Assembly: GCA_947177465.1 (NCBI GenBank)
Contig: CAMWUP010000083.1
Location: 1 to 8,054, forward strand
From: an uncultured Lachnospiraceae bacterium
Lineage (GTDB): Bacteria > Bacillota > Clostridia > Lachnospirales > Lachnospiraceae
Reading direction: 5' to 3'
Length of the DNA: 8,054 bases
Position numbers and translations under genes: made by a program. Positions within the stretch are counted from its first letter, which is position 1. Each line of letters starts with the position of its first letter. The notes under the pieces are model-generated. The model saw only the letters and a list, made by a program, of their open reading frames with translations, was not told the DNA's origin and made no database searches. Of the stretch, positions 5,742-8,054 are shown one piece after another.

Positions 5742-6830
5742 TTAATATTCCAACGAATCCAGATAATTCATATAACTCACTACCATCAAGGCTATCTTAA
5801 AGGTAAGTGCGTCGTCAAAGGTACGAATATCCAGTCCGGTGCTCTTCTGCAGCTTCTCAATCCTGTACACCAGCGTATTTCTATGTACAAAGAGCTGCCG
5901 CGACGTCTCTGATACATTGAGATTATTCTCGAAAAACTTGTTAATCGTGCTCAGCATTTCATCGTCCACCTCTTCCGGCATATTATCACCGAAAATTTCC
6001 TGTATAAAAATCCGGCACAGATTAACAGGGAGCTGATAAATCAGACGCCCGATTCCCAGCGTATTATACGCAATCACATTCTTTTCCGCATAAAATATCT
6101 TGCCTACATCCAATGCCATCTTCGCTTCTTTGTAGGATTTGGATACATCCTTCAGCTCAGATACCACTGTACCATATGCCACCTTTACATTCAACATTGC
6201 CTCCGAGTTCGTCATATCCGCGATAGTGTTGGCAACCTGACTCAAAGTATCCTGCGTGTAATTTTCTTCCAATGCCTTTATCAGTATCACACTGCGCTCA
6301 TCCACTGCGGTAATATAGTCTCCGCTATGGGAAGAAAACATCTCCTTTAAAAGCTCTGTGACAATGCCATCCTTCTCCATTTTTGTCTCTACCAGAAAGA
6401 CCGCTCTGGGAGCCGTAACCTCCACATGCAGTTTTTTGGCGCGGTTGTAGATATCAACCAAAAGCAGATTGTCCAGTAAAAGATTCTGAAAAAAGTTATT
6501 CCTGTCAAAACGTTCCTTGTATGCAATAATCAGATTCTGAAGCTGGCAGACCGCAATCTTTCCTACCATATAAACGTCGTCGCTGAGTCCTCTTGCCACA
6601 AGCACATACAAAAGCTCGCCGTCATCGAGAACCTTCAGAAGATGATGCGCTCCAATCACCTGACTGTCCGCCGGTGAATTGGCAAAACCCACTATCAGCG
6701 TATTGTTTATCTCCGACATATCCATCGTGCCTGCCGTCAGTCCACCACTCACGTCATACACACAAAGGTCCACTTTGGTAATCGCCTTTAATTCCTCAAT
6801 GCTTGTCTGAATAACCTGGCTGGAAATCAT
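5742..6830 (-). CDS. CdaR/PucR-type transcriptional regulator
   Basis: The protein of 362 residues has the plan of CdaR-type regulators: an N-terminal sensory region (about 1-130, MISSQVIQTSIEELKAITKVD; resembling the sugar-diacid recognition domain), a central GGDEF-like fold without cyclase motifs (about 135-265), and a C-terminal PucR-type helix-turn-helix (about 289-350; NLNVSETSRQLFVHRNTLVY, RIEKL). Members respond to small organic acids or related metabolites and usually activate transcription; the ligand here is unknown. I chose ATG 6830 because AAGGAAG lies 6-8 nt before it; an upstream in-frame ATG at 6836 would give only a 2-nt spacing. It has its own promoter and no target operon directly beside it. 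It stands downstream of the histidine kinase on the same strand but is not overlapping with it. Confidence 0.85.
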   Translation of the reverse strand: MISSQVIQTSIEELKAITKVDLCVYDVSGGLTAGTMDMSEINNTLIVGFANSPADSQVIGAHHLLKVLDDGELLYVLVARGLSDDVYMVGKIAVCQLQNLIIAYKERFDRNNFFQNLLLDNLLLVDIYNRAKKLHVEVTAPRAVFLVETKMEKDGIVTELLKEMFSSHSGDYITAVDERSVILIKALEENYTQDTLSQVANTIADMTNSEAMLNVKVAYGTVVSELKDVSKSYKEAKMALDVGKIFYAEKNVIAYNTLGIGRLIYQLPVNLCRIFIQEIFGDNMPEEVDDEMLSTINKFFENNLNVSETSRQLFVHRNTLVYRIEKLQKSTGLDIRTFDDALTFKIALMVVSYMNYLDSLEY

Positions 6831-6903
6831 ATTCATCTTCCTTTCGCAATAATTGTTGTCAATATTTAACTCTGTCTTTTCCGAATTGCAAACTGTTATT
6901 TAT

Positions 6904-6932
6904 ATCATAGCGTATTTTAATTTTGACTGCAA
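6904..6932 (-). promoter_or_regulatory. Promoter of the CdaR-type gene
   Basis: On the minus strand TTGCAG (6927-6932) and TATGAT (6904-6909) are separated by 17 nt, close to the vegetative consensus. Transcription would begin near 6897, giving a leader of about 65 nt. A TTGACA further downstream in that leader has no matching -10 box and was not used. Confidence 0.65.
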
Positions 6933-6958
6933 GCCATAAAGAAAAATTTTATAGAGTT

Positions 6959-8054
6959 CTATTCCTGTACCGGCAATACAAGTTTCACAGAGAAACCGCC
7001 GTATGCGCTATGTCCGATACTGGTTACACCGCCGTGTGCCGCCGCAATCTGTTTGACAATCAGCAATCCCAAGCCGTGGCGCTGCTCCAATGTATTTTCA
7101 TCACAGACCATATAATGCGGGGCATTGTTGAGCCGCTCTATTTGTTCCTCTGTTGCCCCTTTACCGTCATCGGCAACGGTAACTATACATTTGTCACCTT
7201 CAGCCAGCATACAGACATAGATTTTGCAGCCTTGTTCATTGTGATTTATACTGTTTTGAATCAGATTGCTGACAGCTCGTTTTATCAGCTCCTTATCAGC
7301 GTTTACAAGGCAGACAGTTAAGGCTTCGTCTGTCTGCCACTCAATCGGATGCTTGTCATCAATATCCATATTTATAAAATCAACAACAACCTGTCGTACT
7401 ATAGCAACCATATTTTCTTTTTTAGGATTGATTGGCTGCATATTGTATTCCAATTTAGAAGCCAGATTGAGGTCATTGACCAAATTCCTCATTCTTTTAC
7501 TTTGCTTTATGATAACCATCGCTTTCCGGCGATCCTCCTCCGGTAAACGCATATCGCTTTCCAACTGACCGGCATAACCCATTACCATTGACAGCGGTGT
7601 ACGTATGTCGTGCGATACACCCGCAATCCAATTTGCCCGCGCGGTTTCTTTTTTACGGAGCTGTCTGCTTTGCGATTGTAAAATTTCCGAGGTTTTGTTG
7701 ATGCTTGCCGCAAGCTCGGACAGTAATCCCTTTTCTCGTATACAAACAATTTCTTTTGTAGGAAGCGCCTGTATTCCGTTTACAATCGGCTTTACAGATT
7801 TTAACAGCCCGGCATTGGCAGTCGCATAAATAATAAAAATCAACGCGACATTAATCGCCAGGGCATAAAGGATGATTTTTGGCAAGTTGGCGATTAAATT
7901 GTAATCCCAGCTTGGCCACATATGCTTCCAAAAGCTGTCCTTCGGATACCCCAATACCACCAGCCCATCCGCCCCTTGCCCTGTAAAAGTCGGATACCCG
8001 TCTATATAACCGCGTGTTAAACCCTGTCTCATATACACAGCTCCGAGCCCACGA
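6959..8054 (-). CDS. Sensor histidine kinase, N-terminal part outside the window
   Basis: The frame is open to the window edge, so the GTG at 8036-8038 need not be the start; upstream codons read RGLGAVYMRQG. Visible parts in order are: the end of an extracytoplasmic sensor region, a membrane segment (about 7820-7880; KIILYALAINVALIFII), a short linker, a HisKA domain with the phosphorylated histidine in AGVSHDIRTPLS (His codon 7610-7612), and a HATPase domain with the N-box NLIQNSINHNEQG, DDGKG and GLGLLIVKQI. It ends with TAG at 6959-6961 after KLVLPVQE. It is a membrane kinase of a two-component system; the response regulator is not in the window and probably lies upstream, beyond 8054. 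The signal is unknown. Confidence 0.92.
   Translation of the reverse strand, partial: RGLGAVYMRQGLTRGYIDGYPTFTGQGADGLVVLGYPKDSFWKHMWPSWDYNLIANLPKIILYALAINVALIFIIYATANAGLLKSVKPIVNGIQALPTKEIVCIREKGLLSELAASINKTSEILQSQSRQLRKKETARANWIAGVSHDIRTPLSMVMGYAGQLESDMRLPEEDRRKAMVIIKQSKRMRNLVNDLNLASKLEYNMQPINPKKENMVAIVRQVVVDFINMDIDDKHPIEWQTDEALTVCLVNADKELIKRAVSNLIQNSINHNEQGCKIYVCMLAEGDKCIVTVADDGKGATEEQIERLNNAPHYMVCDENTLEQRHGLGLLIVKQIAAAHGGVTSIGHSAYGGFSVKLVLPVQE

Noticed and set aside
6923..7321. Plus-strand reading frame of 132 codons
   Set aside because: It is the antisense of the histidine kinase HATPase region, with no family features.
1..8054. CRISPR array, insertion sequence or prophage
   Set aside because: No regularly spaced repeats, transposase, integrase or terminal inverted repeats were seen on either strand.

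Overview
The window looks like the chromosome of a low-to-mid GC Firmicute, most probably a Lachnospiraceae/Clostridia member. The grounds are strong GGAGG-type ribosome binding sites, a two-FtsX-domain ABC permease, a CdaR/PucR-type regulator and a short XRE repressor head of the kind common in gut clostridia. No species can be named from the sequence alone.

Layout, left to right. Positions 1-2728, minus strand: an ABC exporter-type unit with an FtsX-family permease and, 2 nt downstream, an ATPase cut by the window edge. The permease frame is broken twice by apparent one-base losses in short homopolymers. Positions 2729-2893: a divergent promoter region. Positions 2894-3128, plus strand: two tandem structured RNAs 7 nt apart. 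Both have a tRNA-type acceptor stem and a perfect TTCGAAT T-loop hairpin, and both carry, between the D-arm and T-arm positions, the same extra domain: AAAG, a six-pair hairpin with a TGT(A/C)AA loop, then the invariant TTGCAGCAACTTT. Positions 3160-4710, plus: a 516-aa DUF2828-type protein, a relative of Ro60/Rsr (TROVE plus vWA), with a complete MIDAS motif. Positions 4830-5681, plus: an unusual XRE HTH - VOC/glyoxalase - zinc-ribbon fusion. A hairpin at 5698-5729 is a likely bidirectional terminator. Positions 5742-6830, minus: a CdaR/PucR-type regulator with its own good promoter. Positions 6959-8054, minus: a sensor histidine kinase cut at its N-terminal side by the window end.

The centre of interest is 2857-4710. 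A strong extended -10 promoter places its start at the 5' end of the first RNA. The second RNA ends only 31 nt before the start codon of the Ro60-like protein. Ro60/Rsr proteins bind Y RNAs, and one bacterial Y RNA class (YrlA) is a known tRNA mimic. I infer that this locus encodes a ribonucleoprotein made of a DUF2828 protein and two tRNA-scaffold Y-like RNAs. The RNAs differ from the YrlA design as I know it: their free ends lie at the acceptor stem as in a true tRNA, and the added domain lies at the anticodon-arm junction. RNA2 is essentially tRNA-Asp(GUC) with a 42-nt insertion; RNA1 has no anticodon arm. I know of no description of this arrangement.

The flanking genes (ABC unit, histidine kinase, CdaR regulator) show no clear link to the RNP. 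The XRE-VOC-zinc-ribbon gene lies in the same direction downstream but appears to have its own promoter.
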